A stretch of 64,000 bases of DNA from Pectinophora gossypiella (GCF_024362695.1 NC_065408.1:4464001-4528000), one strand, 5' to 3'. Positions 9,735 through 20,569 are shown, counted from the stretch's first letter. Numbers and translations are program-made. Notes: generated by a model not told the origin, from the sequence alone.

Positions 9735-9812
9735 GCGACTCAATGAGGAACTTTCTAGGCTACTTTCCTCGAAAACGATATAGATGGCGCTGTACAGATT
9801 TTTCTTCATTTA
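9735..9812 (-). repeat. Dispersed repeat N
   Basis: GAGGAACTTTCTAGGCTACTTTC and ATATAGATGGCGCTGTACAG match three other copies (34246, 48895, 49786). Class unknown. Confidence 0.55.
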
Positions 9813-9960
9813 GAACCTTATTACGTTAAACGAGACAGACAGTACGCAGTACGTAGTGGGTAGCTCACTAGGACGGGCTAACCTATAAAATGCTACTTAG
9901 GTTCTATGACGATCTTGTGACGTAGCGAGTAGGCGCCGCTACTTCAAAAGCGCACCCCTG

Positions 9961-10131
9961 ATGCCGGGCAGCAGCGGTATCAGTACTGGTTGGAGGTCGA
10001 GGAAATGGCTAGAACATCGATTGAGAAATTGGTCGGTGTACTGCGGAACGGAAGGCGTTTGGGGCAACCACAGTTCTACACGCCCTATCTATGGAGTAAT
10101 GAAGGCGAACAAGAGCTCAGTTCTTAAATAA

Positions 10132-10134
<3 letters not shown>
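9961..10134 (+). other. Short GC-rich open frame, 57 codons, unidentified
   Basis: An ATG frame starting MPGSSGISTGWRSRKWLEHR and ending ANKSSVLK, with stop TAA inside TTAAATAAAGAG. It is markedly GC-richer than its surroundings and tryptophan-rich. It is followed at once by a GA microsatellite. It may be a remnant of a transposon protein. I do not recognise it and no splice context is clear. Confidence 0.2.

Positions 10135-10155
<21 letters not shown>
10133..10155. repeat. (GA)n microsatellite
   Basis: Eleven GA units directly after AAATAAA. Confidence 0.9.
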
Positions 10156-10163
<8 letters not shown>

Positions 10164-10164
10164 T

Positions 10165-10290
10165 CCTCGCGTAAGACTTAAGTAAAACCCAGAGGGGGTG
10201 AGGTAAATCTAGCTCTACGCCCAATACAAATTGGTGCGGGGCGGAGACAGTTACCGTTTTTTATACAGAAAGTATTATTCAATATTCTAT
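10165..10290 (-). repeat. Dispersed repeat I
   Basis: AAGACTTAAGTAAAACCCAGAG, GGTGCGGGGCGGAGACAGTTACC and AAAGTATTATTC correspond to repeat I. Confidence 0.6.
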
Positions 10291-10589
10291 GCCACAGCGT
10301 CAACTGCAACTAATATGAATAAAACAAAACTTCATTTTATTTGACATTCAACATTCGGTTTTCAGCAGAATCCGAAAGCACAAGTCCACAATGAAGTGAG
10401 CAAATCACTAACTCTATGCACATATGGACTTTTAGAATAAATTCTGCAGGATGTGCAAATAAATGCAATTAGAATACGTAGAGCGTGTGAGAAATATCTT
10501 TGAGATATATGTAGGCAGTGAACAAGTGATGAGACATAGCGGTTATTGGTACCTTATGGCCCTTTACACTTTGTGATTTTTGTAGCAAC

Positions 10590-10722
10590 ACTATAATGCG
10601 GCATCAACGCAAATGCGAAACGTGAAACTTTACACACACGCGCTTCGAAAAGTAGCGATACACGCGCGACGCAGTAAGCGATACAGCACCACCGGTTAGC
10701 GTATCGCACGCATGCGCTTTTA
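10590..10722. other. CpG-rich segment with GCGATAC repeats
   Basis: GCGATAC occurs twice and GTATCGC once, spaced over about 80 bp, within sequence rich in CGCG words. It abuts a SINE-A copy. No gene is visible; the frame at 10554-10754 has no recognisable features. It could be a GC-rich MITE. Confidence 0.3.
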
Positions 10723-10726
10723 GTAG

Positions 10727-11007
10727 ACCTTCCAACCCGAAAAGGCAAAACCAATCCAATCAGGTTATGTCACATACCGCCGAAACGCATTTCTCGGGAA
10801 CGTGGGTTTCTTCGCGATGCTCTTCTCCGCTGAGCACGTCGCAATCATTTGTAATCTAAAGATTAATTCGAAACTCATTGGTTTAGGCCTGTGCGGATTG
10901 CAACCTTCGACCTCATAGTGAAAGTCAAACATTCTTCTAATAATAACCCTTACACCAGGGTTGCTGAGATTGGTCATCCACCTCAAAACTCACACGACAA
11001 AAGAGGC
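10727..11007. mobile_element. SINE-A (minus) fused to SINE-C tail (plus)
   Basis: 10727-10938 is a minus-strand SINE-A that lacks its 3' end and breaks off inside the tRNA head. At 10939 it switches directly to the SINE-C tail (TAATAACCCTTACACCAGGG...CTCACACGACAAAAGAGG) in the other orientation. The junction is abrupt. Confidence 0.7.
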
Positions 11008-12693
11008 TAGATTTATCAATGAAATCTACATTAAATTAAAAGTCCTGCTTCTTCTTCTGTCTTGCAGTGGAAGAAAGAGACGGCAATCGTCGTTTCTTAT
11101 AAAGAAGTTAACTTAAGAGTTTGGCGCTTAAAGAAAAAGTACAGTGCTTCAGCACCAGTTACTATTTATTTTTTTCAAACAAACCTGTAACTGCTCAACT
11201 ACATTATGTTAATGGCCATACGAAAACAATTCCCTGCCAAATGCAAACACGCCACAAATATCTAAATGAAACAAAATTGATTATTTAAATTCGTACGTAC
11301 GTTGAAACAATTTAATGAATTTCATTTTGCATTAGGTACGCTTTTGACTCGCACCAAAATGCTATAAAACATTCAGTTCAAAATATAGGTGGTTCATAGA
11401 GAAAACTGAATTTATGTTCCGGTGTTACTTCCCACATTGAATTTTCTTTGTAATTTCCTTTGTAGCTTTTATTATTTTAAAATGTGCTTTTTTACATTGC
11501 AACTCAAGGGGAAAGCAGACCAGGTTCTTCCATATCGTACGGGCTGACAGAATAGTAAGTTTTACTTTGAAATTAGTTTTTATTTTTAAAATTCTGGCAT
11601 TACGAGCCGATTTCTTCTGATAACATTGGTAATCCACCGCGCAATTCACGCGATAGGAGAATGCGAATATAACTCTCAATCTGTTGTTACCTTTTAACTC
11701 TTCAACCGCTTAACCGATTTAGATAAAATTTGATAAGGACATAATTTGAGATTGAGGAAAGAAGATAGAATAGTTTTATCCCGGAAATCAACTCCTAGTG
11801 GGATAAAAATAGATGCCGAAGTATATGCGGACGAAGACGCGGGTGGGAAGCTACGTAGGTTTATAGTAACGTAGGAATGGTAGGCAGAATGAAACGTAAC
11901 GCAAAGGTGTGTGAAAGAGAGAGCGACGAGTGAGTGAGAGAGAAGAGAGGATTGCGGAGTGACAGGGAAATAGCGGTCGGTTGTTTAAATAGGAGAAAAC
12001 GTAAAAAAAATATAAAACATGTAAAATAAACAAAGGTAAAGAAAGACTAATCGTTTCCTTCATGCCCTATCCCACAGTAATATACTTAGAGTCACTTTTA
12101 TCATCTCCATCAGGAGAGACAAGAATTCAGTCGCCATTAATATAACCTGCAGCCTTTTTCAAAGAAAAGAAATGACCATAAAAACAAAAGAGATTACTCG
12201 TTAAAATGTTGGAAAACAAATGCAACCGCAACTGCAGCATCGTAGCGTTTAAATCTGCAGATTCCATTATGAAAATGGGAAATACCCTCCTTTTGAAAGA
12301 TTAATCTTTTTCCCGCAATACAACAATGCTTTATTATCCTTCTATTTATGTTTTTTTACACTTATAATGCGTGAGTAAACGTAAATACCTACATATAATA
12401 TTTATAGTTCAGTTGTTTCCTCTGGCATCTGTTTCATAAAACGTACAATTGTAAATTACTACGACAATTTGGCGTTCATTACGTAGCTAATGTAAGGCTG
12501 CAACATATTTCTAACCACACACTCTGCAATGTACATTTAATTTTCGTTGCACCTAATCATCAGTTGTTATCTTTCTGACAATTTTTTTTTACAATTGTTG
12601 CCTTTATTTGGGCGATTGGCTGTGCGGTTAATCATAATGTGTACATATAATTTTATAAATCTTGTCATGATATCTTGTTCATATATCCTCCCA

Positions 12694-12806
12694 AACTAGG
12701 GATCACAATGTGACACTTGTGATATTTTATTTCCCCGTACAGAATCCAACCCAAGACTTACAGATCGAAAGACCAACGCTCTGACCATTACCATGGAGGC
12801 CGTTAT
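12694..12806 (-). mobile_element. SINE-C head fragment
   Basis: In reverse complement: GGCCTCCATGGTAATGGTCAGAG, then a degraded B box, then ATCACAAGTGTCACATTGTGATC and CCTAGTTTGGG. These are the tRNA head and following segment of SINE-C. Confidence 0.6.
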
Positions 12807-12859
12807 TTCACGAGGTAAAGAGAAATATACTAACCCAATGACATATTTACATATTTGCT

Positions 12860-12965
12860 CGTCTTATGGTTGTCTGTAAGAAATCGGTTTAAGCGATAAA
12901 GCCGCCATTTTCCATGGACCTAGTTAAGCCTCTTTTGTTACTGGTGCAATAGTATATTTGTGTTT
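12860..12965 (+). mobile_element. CR1-like LINE 3' end
   Basis: GGTTGTCTGTAAGAAATCGG, TTTAAGCGATAAAGCCGCCA, TGGACCTAGTTAAGCCTC and TGGTGCAATAGTATATTTG form the 3' UTR block shared with copies at 25.5, 48.4 and 63.1 kb. A hairpin sequence lies at 12883-12897. Confidence 0.6.
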
Positions 12966-13239
12966 GTACGAACATGACTTTTTGTACGACTCTGCTTATT
13001 TACACAAAGTAAACAAAAGGTAGATTTTTCTCCATAAAGGAATCCTTGCCAAAACCAGATCTTGGTTGCGAAAACTTTCAACTGAATGACGTGACTGTCA
13101 ACAGCAGTACACCACATGCAAAGTTTTGCTACTTGAGGGAGACTTCTACTCAAACAACATTGTTTGATAGTGACTACTTTCTCGCGTACGAATCTAACAA
13201 CATCTTCTTGACTCTTTACATTTTATATACTAACGTCCT

Positions 13240-13727
13240 CCGTGGTTGAGCATTGGGCTCACGATCCGGACGTACCGGGTTCAATTCCCGGCGGAGCCAT
13301 ATAAAAAAAAAATACTTTGTGGTCCCTAGTTTGGTTAGGACATTACAGGCTAATCACCAGATTGTCCGAAAGTAAGATGATCCGTGCTTCGGAAGGCACG
13401 TTAAGCCGTTGGTCCCGGTTACTACTTACTGATGTAAGTAAGTAGTCGTTACTTGAGTCAAGTCAGGGGCCTTTGGGGGTTCAATAATAACCCTTTCACC
13501 AGGGTTGATGAGGTTGTATGGGACATACCTAATAGTCTACCATTTATGGTCAGTCACATCTCTAGCGCGAGCAAGCCAACGCGTCTCAATGTTTGGATCT
13601 TGTAATTTAATTTAATATCCTAAGTAATACAGTTCATTCAATTGTTTGTGTGGGGTTTTATTACAATTACCAGCGCTCCCTACAGAGGTTATTCATCTAC
13701 CTCACAACCCACACGATAGAAAAATAG
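13240..13727 (+). mobile_element. SINE-C, full length, carrying a solo LTR
   Basis: The tRNA-like head (TCCTCCGTGGTTGAGCATTG, B box GGTTCAATTCC) is followed by the SINE-C body with GTGCTTCGGAAGGCACGTTA. It is interrupted at 13515-13684 and resumes with CTACCTCACAACCCACACGA. The head shares tRNA-like boxes but lacks a usable cloverleaf, so it is not called a tRNA gene. Confidence 0.85.
13515..13684. mobile_element. 170-bp solo LTR nested in SINE-C
   Basis: Begins TGTATGGGA and ends TCCCTACA, the TG...CA inverted ends of a retroviral-type LTR. It is flanked by GAGGT at 13510-13514 and 13685-13689, a 5-bp duplication. The insertion is precise when compared with uninterrupted SINE-C copies. No internal retrotransposon sequence is left, so it is a solo LTR or a very small TRIM-like remnant. 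The strand is not determined. Confidence 0.7.
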
Positions 13728-14597
13728 TTATTGAACACGAATTAATTTCTCGAGTCGATATCAACTATGCAAATCAGACAAAGTGCGATAGTGTACAAAT
13801 TGACCATAGGCATGTGGTCGGCGTTCAATAAATCGTTCGTTTTATCTTTAACATTTTGTATGATTGTGTCATTCAACTGTATTGATACTCATCTGTTTGT
13901 TGTTTTAATTTGAACACAGTGATATTTTTATGTATACTCACGCCTATTTCCCATTATAAGCAGATACTATGGAATTCCATTATTATTATGGCAAAAATAT
14001 ATCCTGTGAATATGTCCAGTTTAAGCTGCTTCAACTAAGTTTCTGCCGCATCTGTCACACAATGCAGCTCGGCTATGCCACCTGGGAACCGGTGTAGAGG
14101 GCACTCGTTCGATTAATTTTTTTAGAATTCCATTATAATTATTATTTCTTAAATTTCTTATATCTATAATTATCCATTATTATTATTTCTCTATACGTTA
14201 GGTTTTATTTGCTTATATCGGTTTACTGACGTACATAATCATTATTATATTTTTTAATATGACGTAATTTTTTTCAAGATTTTCAAGATTTGTCAGCGTG
14301 GTGGAGTAAGTACCTAAAGGCGTCTTCACACTACAACTGATTTGTATAAGATCATACATACATTGTTAAACTCATGCTTATTTCCCACCGGGGTAAGCAG
14401 AGACTATGGAATTCTGTTTGCTTCTATTTGCATACTTTTCTTTTCTCTTTTATCAGATGAAATTCCGAGAATGACGGATAGTTGGTAATTACTGAGATAT
14501 AGGATGGATATTGTGCGCAAGCTAGCAAACAAATATTTCAGTCATTTGACGAACTCGGATTGGCTAAGAATCGAAGTTGTTCGAAAACGCGCTAAGG

Positions 14598-14655
14598 CTC
14601 CATACCCCTTCCGGATGATTGAGGGGAGGCCTGTGCCCAGCAGTGGTACGTTTAT
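14598..14655 (+). mobile_element. SINE-B 3' fragment
   Basis: GGCTCCATACCCCTTCCGGA and GAGGGGAGGCCTGTGCCCAG match the SINE-B 3' end. Confidence 0.7.
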
Positions 14656-14857
14656 AAAAGGTTATTCAATTTGTTTAAATGGTATAAAAAAAAAAGGTTT
14701 ATAAAGGGTATTCAATATTTTTAAATTTTTGTTCATGTTTTTGTTTGGCTCACAGATAATAAAATTGTTCATGCATTCCAGGATTTGTGCCGCGGTAAAT
14801 GGCAAAAGCTCCCCCATTACATCGGATTTAAACATAGCTGCATTTGATCATAAATCA

Positions 14858-15107
14858 TCCCCCTAGCATTATCTCGCTTTTAACAGGGTACGCTTACCTA
14901 ACCTGAAGATTTGACAGGTCCGATTTTTTTACAGAAGCGACGGCCTGTCTGAATCCAACCCGCGAAGGGAAAACCAACCCAATACAGGTTAGGTCACATA
15001 CCTCCGAAAACGTGGGTTTTCTTCACCGCTAAGCACGTGATAATCATTTATGATCCAAACATGAATTCGAAAACAATCATTGGTTTAGGCCTACGGGCTA
15101 CGGCTCC
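14858..15107 (-). mobile_element. SINE-A with internal and head deletions
   Basis: CCCTAGCATTATCTCGC, ACCTAACCTGAAGATTTGAC and ACAATCATTGGTTTAGGCCT are colinear with SINE-A. About 20 bp (TGCATTTCTCGGGAA region) and most of the tRNA head are deleted. Confidence 0.8.
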
Positions 15108-15276
15108 CATGAGCTTTTGGTCATAAATATAATGTCGTAACATTATCTTCAACGTATTATCCGGCAGATAATGAAAAAGTGGAGTCAAATAATATTGTGT
15201 AAGTATTTTTGGTCTACTTAATTAATAATCTTTTCTTTCCTCAGTCCTCCTTTTCGTTTTCCATCACATTGCCATA

Positions 15277-15690
15277 AAAATGTCGCGCTATTTATAAGCT
15301 GCGTTGTCGGGACTCTTTGAGGGAGCTGTTTAAAGAAATAAATATACTGACGGTCGCAAGTCAATATATTTATGAAAACATTATATATGTACGTAAAATG
15401 TATCTCTCCTTCCGAGAAACTGTGAAAGGTATACTTACAATACAAGAAATAAACATAAAATTGCTTTTCAAAATTCTAGATTAAGTAAATTAAATTCATC
15501 TTTTTTGGCGTTATGTATACGTTTTTACAATAAAATACCAGATAATATTTTAAATTTGTCAGAAAATAATTTTAAAGCTTATGTGAAGCTTACTTTATGT
15601 AAAAAAGCTTATTATAAGATTAATGACTACCTAAATGATAAAAATGTCTGGTATTGAGTGTGTTCCTCTAGTTAAATAACTTGTAATTTA
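15277..15690 (+). pseudogene. CR1-like LINE, reverse transcriptase C-terminus
   Basis: One frame gives CRAIYKLRCRDSLRELFKEI and NILTVASQYIYENIIYVRK. After a frame shift near 15420 it continues YTYNTRNKHKIAFQNSRLSK, LNSSFLALCIRFYNKIPDNI and KLTLCKKAYYKINDYLNDKN, ending VWY and a stop at 15655-15657. The YNTRNK...FYNKIP and KAYY...DYLNDKNVW patterns are typical of the extreme C-terminus of insect CR1/jockey-group non-LTR retrotransposons. The clade is inferred. It is a dead 5'-truncated copy. Its 3' UTR (GTTCCTCTAGTTAAATAACT) recurs inverted at 51366. Confidence 0.75.
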
Positions 15691-16198
15691 AATCCTCATT
15701 GGTTTTTAAAAGATGTGTTGCTGTTGCAGTTTCTTGTCATTTCTCCTCCTCAGCCATAACACCTTGCGAAATGACGTAAGTACAAAAATGTTACATTGAC
15801 CTTCAACAAGTTTATCCATGATTATTACGTTGAATAAATGATCCTGATTTCTGTTTTCTGATTTCTGAATGTAAATAGCGAGCGTCATTTTCGTTAATGT
15901 ACGACAAACTGTTCAGGTGCAGATGTCGCAGTAACTAATTATTTTTATTGAACTCAATCCGATTCAGTAGTGATCGGAGGTCATCAACCTTTATTGTTTC
16001 TGGGAAAACGTTGTTTTAGGGATTATCACATAACAAATAAGGTCGATTAAAGGGATTATTGCTTGCGATGGACCGGGGATTACAATGTGGAATAATAACA
16101 TGAATTTAAGCTGTGGTTGTATCTGTGAAAAACGAAATTAAAAGGTTGGTGAAGAATATGCAGCAGAAGCATAAAACACTGTTAATAATAATAATAAT

Positions 16199-16275
16199 CA
16201 TCATCATCATCAGCCGTACGACGCCCACTGCTGGGCATAGGCCTCCCCCAAGGATCTCCACGACGATCGGTCCTA
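16199..16275 (-). mobile_element. RTE-like LINE 3' tail with TSD-like flanks
   Basis: CATCATCATCATCAGCC, ACGCCCACTGCTGGGCATAG and AAGGATCTCCACGACGATCG form the terminal ~75 bp of the RTE-like LINE described at 36087. TAATAATAATAAT lies on both sides and may be the TSD, though the repeat is simple. Confidence 0.7.
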
Positions 16276-16329
16276 ATAATAATAATATAACACTTTATTG
16301 CACACAAATTTAGGTAGGTAGGTGGTAGG

Positions 16330-16508
16330 TGTAGGTGGTACTGTTTTCACTAACACAGTTAGCCCGACCATTATAGGCGGCGGTACTACTCACCACCTAT
16401 CTTTTTCTAACAGAAAGCTCGGTGAGATGTGGGTACTTACTTCATCTTGCGATGGATGTACCTTTGACTACCCCAATTGGGATATATTCGTGAAGTTATG
16501 TTTTGTTT
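16330..16508 (+). repeat. Dispersed repeat G
   Basis: GTGGTACTGTTTTCACTAAC, CGGTGAGATGTGGGTACTTA, TCATCTTGCGATGGATGTAC and CCCCAATTGGGATATATTCG. The second half recurs at 33470 (inverted), 47203 and 62575. Class unknown; it is probably the 3' end of a SINE or LINE. Confidence 0.6.
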
Positions 16509-16702
16509 GATGACAAATGATTAGCTACGCATGATGGGATGATGAAAAGATAATATATATTAACATTATGTTTTTTTTTATAATATTATGTTTTAGGCCA
16601 TTTAGAATAAAGTAATTTCATTAAACTGGCTCAGTTTACTCCGAACGAAGAACGAGGGGATAAATAGGTGCTTTAGGTCATTCCCACACAGAAATTATAA
16701 TC

Positions 16703-16792
16703 TTCTCTTCTATCGTGTGGGTTGTGAGGTTGGAGTACCAAGCTCACAAACCCTGGTGTCAGGGTTACTATTGAGCCGCCAAAGGCCCCGAA
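16703..16792 (-). mobile_element. SINE-C tail fragment
   Basis: CTTCTATCGTGTGGGTTGTGAG and ACCCTGGTGTCAGGGTTACT are the reverse complement of the SINE-C tail. Confidence 0.75.
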
Positions 16793-17104
16793 ATTAAAGA
16801 AATTATAATTTCAACATTTAAGGACTACATTACCTCTTCATTCTTCGTTCGTAGTTAACTGATCCAGTCACACGAAACCGTTCCAGCGAATTGACTACAA
16901 AAAATAAATAGAAGTATAAGCTCGCCCGCAGTCTAGATATTATGTGGGCGAATTGTCATATACCTAACCCGTCGTAAGTCACTAATGCTTGCTAATCGTT
17001 CTCGATCGAGTGCAACTCGACCATTAGTTGTATATTGACTGTATTTACAAAATAGCAATTACCAGGAACAGTAGACGTCTCATGTACAATCTGAGCGAGC
17101 AGTC

Positions 17105-17215
17105 GAGAGCACTAATAAACGAACTGACCGTCGCGTCGCCCGCCAATTTATAACGGTTGCCGATATAAAGCCGCTCTCTGAACGACAGCGGGTAGCGGAG
17201 CGGTAGCAATAGCTT
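17105..17215 (+). promoter_or_regulatory. CpG-rich patch with TATAAA, weak promoter candidate
   Basis: A CpG-rich stretch (CGTCGCGTCGCCCGCC) is followed by TATAAA at 17164-17169 and then GC-rich sequence. No initiator match lies at +25 to +35 and no ORF follows, so this is only a weak possibility. Confidence 0.15.
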
Positions 17216-17221
17216 AGAACA

Positions 17222-17345
17222 AGGAATAATACTAAGTATAGAAAGGCATCTCTCCGCTTCCCGCCAACGGCTGAGCTAGGTTTACCTCACCTCCCCTCCC
17301 CTCGGTCTTACTTTAACGGCGTCAGACGCCACACAAGGGCTTATT
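17222..17345 (+). repeat. Dispersed repeat I, diverged
   Basis: AATACTAAGTATAGAAAGGC, TCTCCGCTTCCCGCC and CTCGGTCTTACTTTAACGGC keep the order of repeat I words. Confidence 0.5.
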
Positions 17346-17500
17346 AGGGTGTAATAAGCCTTACACACAGATGCGCGTGTACGATAACATCAATATGTAA
17401 AACCTTTACGCGCTTACGTGGTGACGACACGACATAATGTCCCTCACGAGCCAATTTCTCTAGTTATACATACCTAGGCTAGGCGGCCAATAAGGTAACG

Positions 17501-17815
17501 GCCTCCGTGGCTCAGTGGTTGAGCGTAGTGCTTACGATCCGGGGGTCCCGGGTTCGAATCCCGGTGGGGACAAATCACAAAAATCACGTTTTGAATCCTA
17601 GTTTGGTTAGAACATTACAGGCTGATCACCTGATTGTTCAAAGTAAGACGATCCGTGCTTCGGAAGGCACATAAAGCCGTTGGTCCCGTTATTACTTACT
17701 GATGTAAGTACGTAGTCGTCACATGAGTCATGTCAGGGGCCTGTGGCGGTAATAACCCTGATACTAGGGTTGATGGGGTTGGTAATCCACCTCACGATCC
17801 ACACGAGAGAAGAAG
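17501..17815 (+). mobile_element. SINE-C, full length
   Basis: The best-preserved head has A box TGGCTCAGTGG and B box GGTTCGAATCC, and GCCTCCG at the start partly pairs with GTGGGGAC at the end of the tRNA-like part. The shared central block (GTGCTTCGGAAGGCAC...GCCGTTGGTCCC) follows, then the tail CACACGAGAGAAGAAGAAAG. A tRNA scanner might call the head a pseudo-tRNA. Confidence 0.85.
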
Positions 17816-17854
17816 AAAGACCCGTCGTTGAGGTTTTTCTCTTTTTTACGCTTA

Positions 17855-18060
17855 TCACTATCGGCTGATTACAGGTTAGTTCCTTCGGACATAATCCTCT
17901 CAGACGACACCGTACCGTCTGGGGCGCGTCGCGCCCCCTGGGTACCCTCAGGCCTGTTATATTAACTTTAATACCGGGTGAAATCCCTCATCGCTCTCCA
18001 TCTGTCCGGCCAAGTTGTTCACGGCCACGCGCGGCTTCTCGTGTTACTAATATGCGTAGT
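17855..18060 (+). mobile_element. Jockey-related LINE 3' UTR, diverged subfamily
   Basis: CGCTTATCACTATCGGCTGA, CCTCTCAGACGACACCGTAC, GGTACCCTCAGGCCTGTTAT, ACCGGGTGAAATCCCTCATC and GTCCGGCCAAGTTGTTCACG follow the order of the 20-kb jockey-like 3' UTR, with many changes. Confidence 0.6.
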
Positions 18061-18450
18061 TGTGTATTTACAGAAAAGCACGCAGTATTAGGTGATGACG
18101 TAACATCAGCCTGAGGTCCTAAGTACGCTGATTATAGTCGCTACCGATCCCGCTATCCGCTTTCGCTCAGTTCGCGGTCTAATGGGGTTAGAAAATCGAA
18201 GCCATTAGATCCTAGGAGTGTTACTGCTATTGAAGTTATAATACATTTGGGATAAGCTAACGCCAAACGTTGATGGCATCGTTTCATTTGTATAACTACT
18301 AAGTTCAAGCGAATTATTTCATAATTTTATTTTGATATAATTTAAAAATTCCACACTCACTTGAGTGAATTTCAGGACCGCCTACGTGTATCGCATATTA
18401 ATGAAATATCTGCAGAAAAATTGTACTTACCGAATTTGTACTTACATGTA

Positions 18451-18579
18451 CGGTCACGAGTATCCTAATATGTTACACTTTGAAACCATGTAACGTTTTT
18501 TGGCAAATTAAACCGTAAGTCTCATTATGTCAAATATGATAGTGCGACAGAGTTCTAAAGTGGTCATTATGTTATTGCT
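18451..18579 (+). mobile_element. MITE-1 copy 1
   Basis: Starts CGGTCACGAGTATCCTAATA after TA. Internal words AAACCGTAAGTCTCATTATG and AGTGCGACAGAGTTCTAAAG match the other three copies. The right terminus is eroded. Confidence 0.75.
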
Positions 18580-19173
18580 TTACCTAAATAAAGAAAATTT
18601 GTACTTAAAAGCTATGCTATGCTGCGTTAAAGAGAAAGTATCTACAAAGAAAATTTTTACTTTGGCATAGGTTTTAGAATTATAATTGTACCCGTTAAAG
18701 AGATATAGAAATACACCCGCGGTTCTGACTGACGTCAGTATTACAAATCGAGGTACACATTTTCTTTGTTAAGGTAAGTATAGGATATCTCAGTAAAACA
18801 AACCACAATGTACACTTGTATAAATTATATTCTTCAATTACTACAGCATTGACAGAAGCTTTTGACGTCGGATCATTTCGATCGTCCAAACGAGACTGCC
18901 TTCCGAGTGCTTGCGCCCTGCCAAGTTCACTACCTACCGATTAGTGTTGCCAGTAAAAAGGCAAATGGGTCCCACAGTTATTATGAAAATAAATAAAACC
19001 TTACATAAGTACTAAATTCCTGTTATCCTGGAGTCCACCTCACTTGACCTTCAGCTTCACCTTCGATCGTAAAACGTATAGGGACTTCAGAAGCCAGTAA
19101 AACTCCACGTGCTTTTTCACCTTTTATTATTTTTCACAGCAATACACTTTAAGAACACCTACACACACTAACC

Positions 19174-19222
19174 ATACTCGCACTAAGGGTAGTGCGGGTA
19201 TGGCTGGGCAGGGGCCCAGCTC
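19174..19222. other. Two adjacent GC-rich hairpins
   Basis: CCATACTCGCACTA, loop AGGG, TAGTGCGGGTATGG gives a 14-bp stem with one mismatch. Immediately after it, GCTGGGC, loop AGGG, GCCCAGC gives a second perfect stem. A pyrimidine tract with T8 (CCTCCCTTTTTTTTCCCC) follows. No gene is adjacent. It may be a conserved structural part of a transposable element. Confidence 0.45.
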
Positions 19223-19721
19223 TTCGCTTTCCTCCCTTTTTTTTCCCCACCTCTGCCCCACCATCCTTTCCTGACGGGTAACTTTCGATTGATGTTCATT
19301 GCTTCAAAATTATTGCCATTTCAATAAAACAAAATAAACCAACCAAGGCCAATATTGGCCAACATAAAACCAATAATCATCAATATATTTTAAACTTGAC
19401 AAAATTTTACTAAGTATTCCATTAAATTAAGTGGAACCTTACAAACGGAAGTAGATAATGTCGAAAATCGAAACAAATTCTAAGAGTTACAATTGCACAA
19501 TAGACATTTGCCTGTATTAATATGTATACCGTTTCATAGTTAATTTTGTGGTAAACTTTGTCCACTACCCCTGTTTGTAGAAAGTTGGGAGTTTATGGGT
19601 TTACAGGCAACTAACGCTGAACTACATTTATATCTCATTGGAACTGCATGAACTTGTTGTAATATAACATTTCATAGATACAAAATGTAATATTATAGTA
19701 CGTACTAGCTTTTCGTCCGTG

Positions 19722-20329
19722 CTCGCTCACGCGAGCCCCTCTCAAATTCACCGTCTACAGGTAATACAAAATCGTTTCATGCGGAAAGCCACGGGAGCTC
19801 CGTGGTTCCTTCGCAATGAAAATCTGCACATTGACCTAGGTCTGCCAACCATTGCCCAATGGCTCAAATTAGCTTCCAAACGTTTTTTCGATTCTGCTCC
19901 GCACCACCCAAATCCCCTGGTAGTTGCGGCTTCCGAATACATCCCGCTTAGGGACGATACTGTAAAGTATCGGCGTCCGAAGGACGTAATATACGATCCC
20001 GACGACCCGATTACCCTAGCCATAGAGGCAGCCAATCAGCTCGCGACACCAAACACTTCAGGACCCCGATACCGACCCCGCCGGCGTGGTCGACGATTTC
20101 CCTCATTCAGCGCTTATCGCTATCGACCCACTAGGGTCGGTTAATTCTTTCAAATATTTTTCCTCTCAGACGACGCCCTGAGCCGAGGTTCGCGCCCAAC
20201 TGGGCACCCTCAGGCCTGTTGTCTTAAACGTTGTACCGGGTGAGAGCCTTCAGCGCTCCCCATTTGTCCGGCCAAGTAGTTAATGCCATCTGCGGCAAAT
20301 CTACAAAAAGTCACGTCAAAAAAAAAAAA
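19722..20329 (+). mobile_element. 5'-truncated jockey-like LINE with 8-bp TSD
   Basis: CGTCCGTG at 19714-19721 and 20330-20337 flanks a 608-bp insertion ending in A12 (20318-20329). It encodes the reverse-transcriptase C-terminus in one frame to a stop at 20142-20144: LAHASPSQIHRLQVIQNRFM, RKATGAPWFLRNENLHIDLG, LPTIAQWLKLASKRFFDSAP, then an Arg-rich tail ending YRPTRVG. The ATGAPW(F)(L)RN...HIDLG(L)PT motif is characteristic of jockey-clade elements. The copy is truncated far downstream of the catalytic domain. The rest is 3' UTR. Confidence 0.9.
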
Positions 20330-20499
20330 CGTCCGTGACTTATAAAGTCCAGTATTTAGGATGTTGTGTGTTGATTGTACAGTCAACCAGTAAGATTCTT
20401 CTTTTTATAGGTAATAATAGATAACAAGGTATAATGTAACTCGAGCGAGTCAACTAGACCTAACATTGATGACGTAATAGTACAACTAGGAATTAGGTA

Positions 20500-20560
20500 C
20501 ATGCCATTTGGTGCGGGGCGGAGAGTTACCGTTCTATACGAAGTGTTATTCTTTATTATA
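20500..20560 (-). repeat. Dispersed repeat I, partial
   Basis: GGTGCGGGGCGGAGAGTTACC and TATACGAAGTGTTATTC. Confidence 0.6.
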
Positions 20561-20569
20561 TTGTAATAG

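Noticed and set aside
17501..17575. Possible tRNA gene
   Set aside because: A and B boxes are present, but the anticodon arm does not fold properly and the sequence continues into the SINE-C body found elsewhere, so it is a SINE head.
19748..20035. 95-codon minus-strand open frame
   Set aside because: Antisense shadow of the jockey-like reverse transcriptase C-terminus; the same shadow occurs at 50348-50656.
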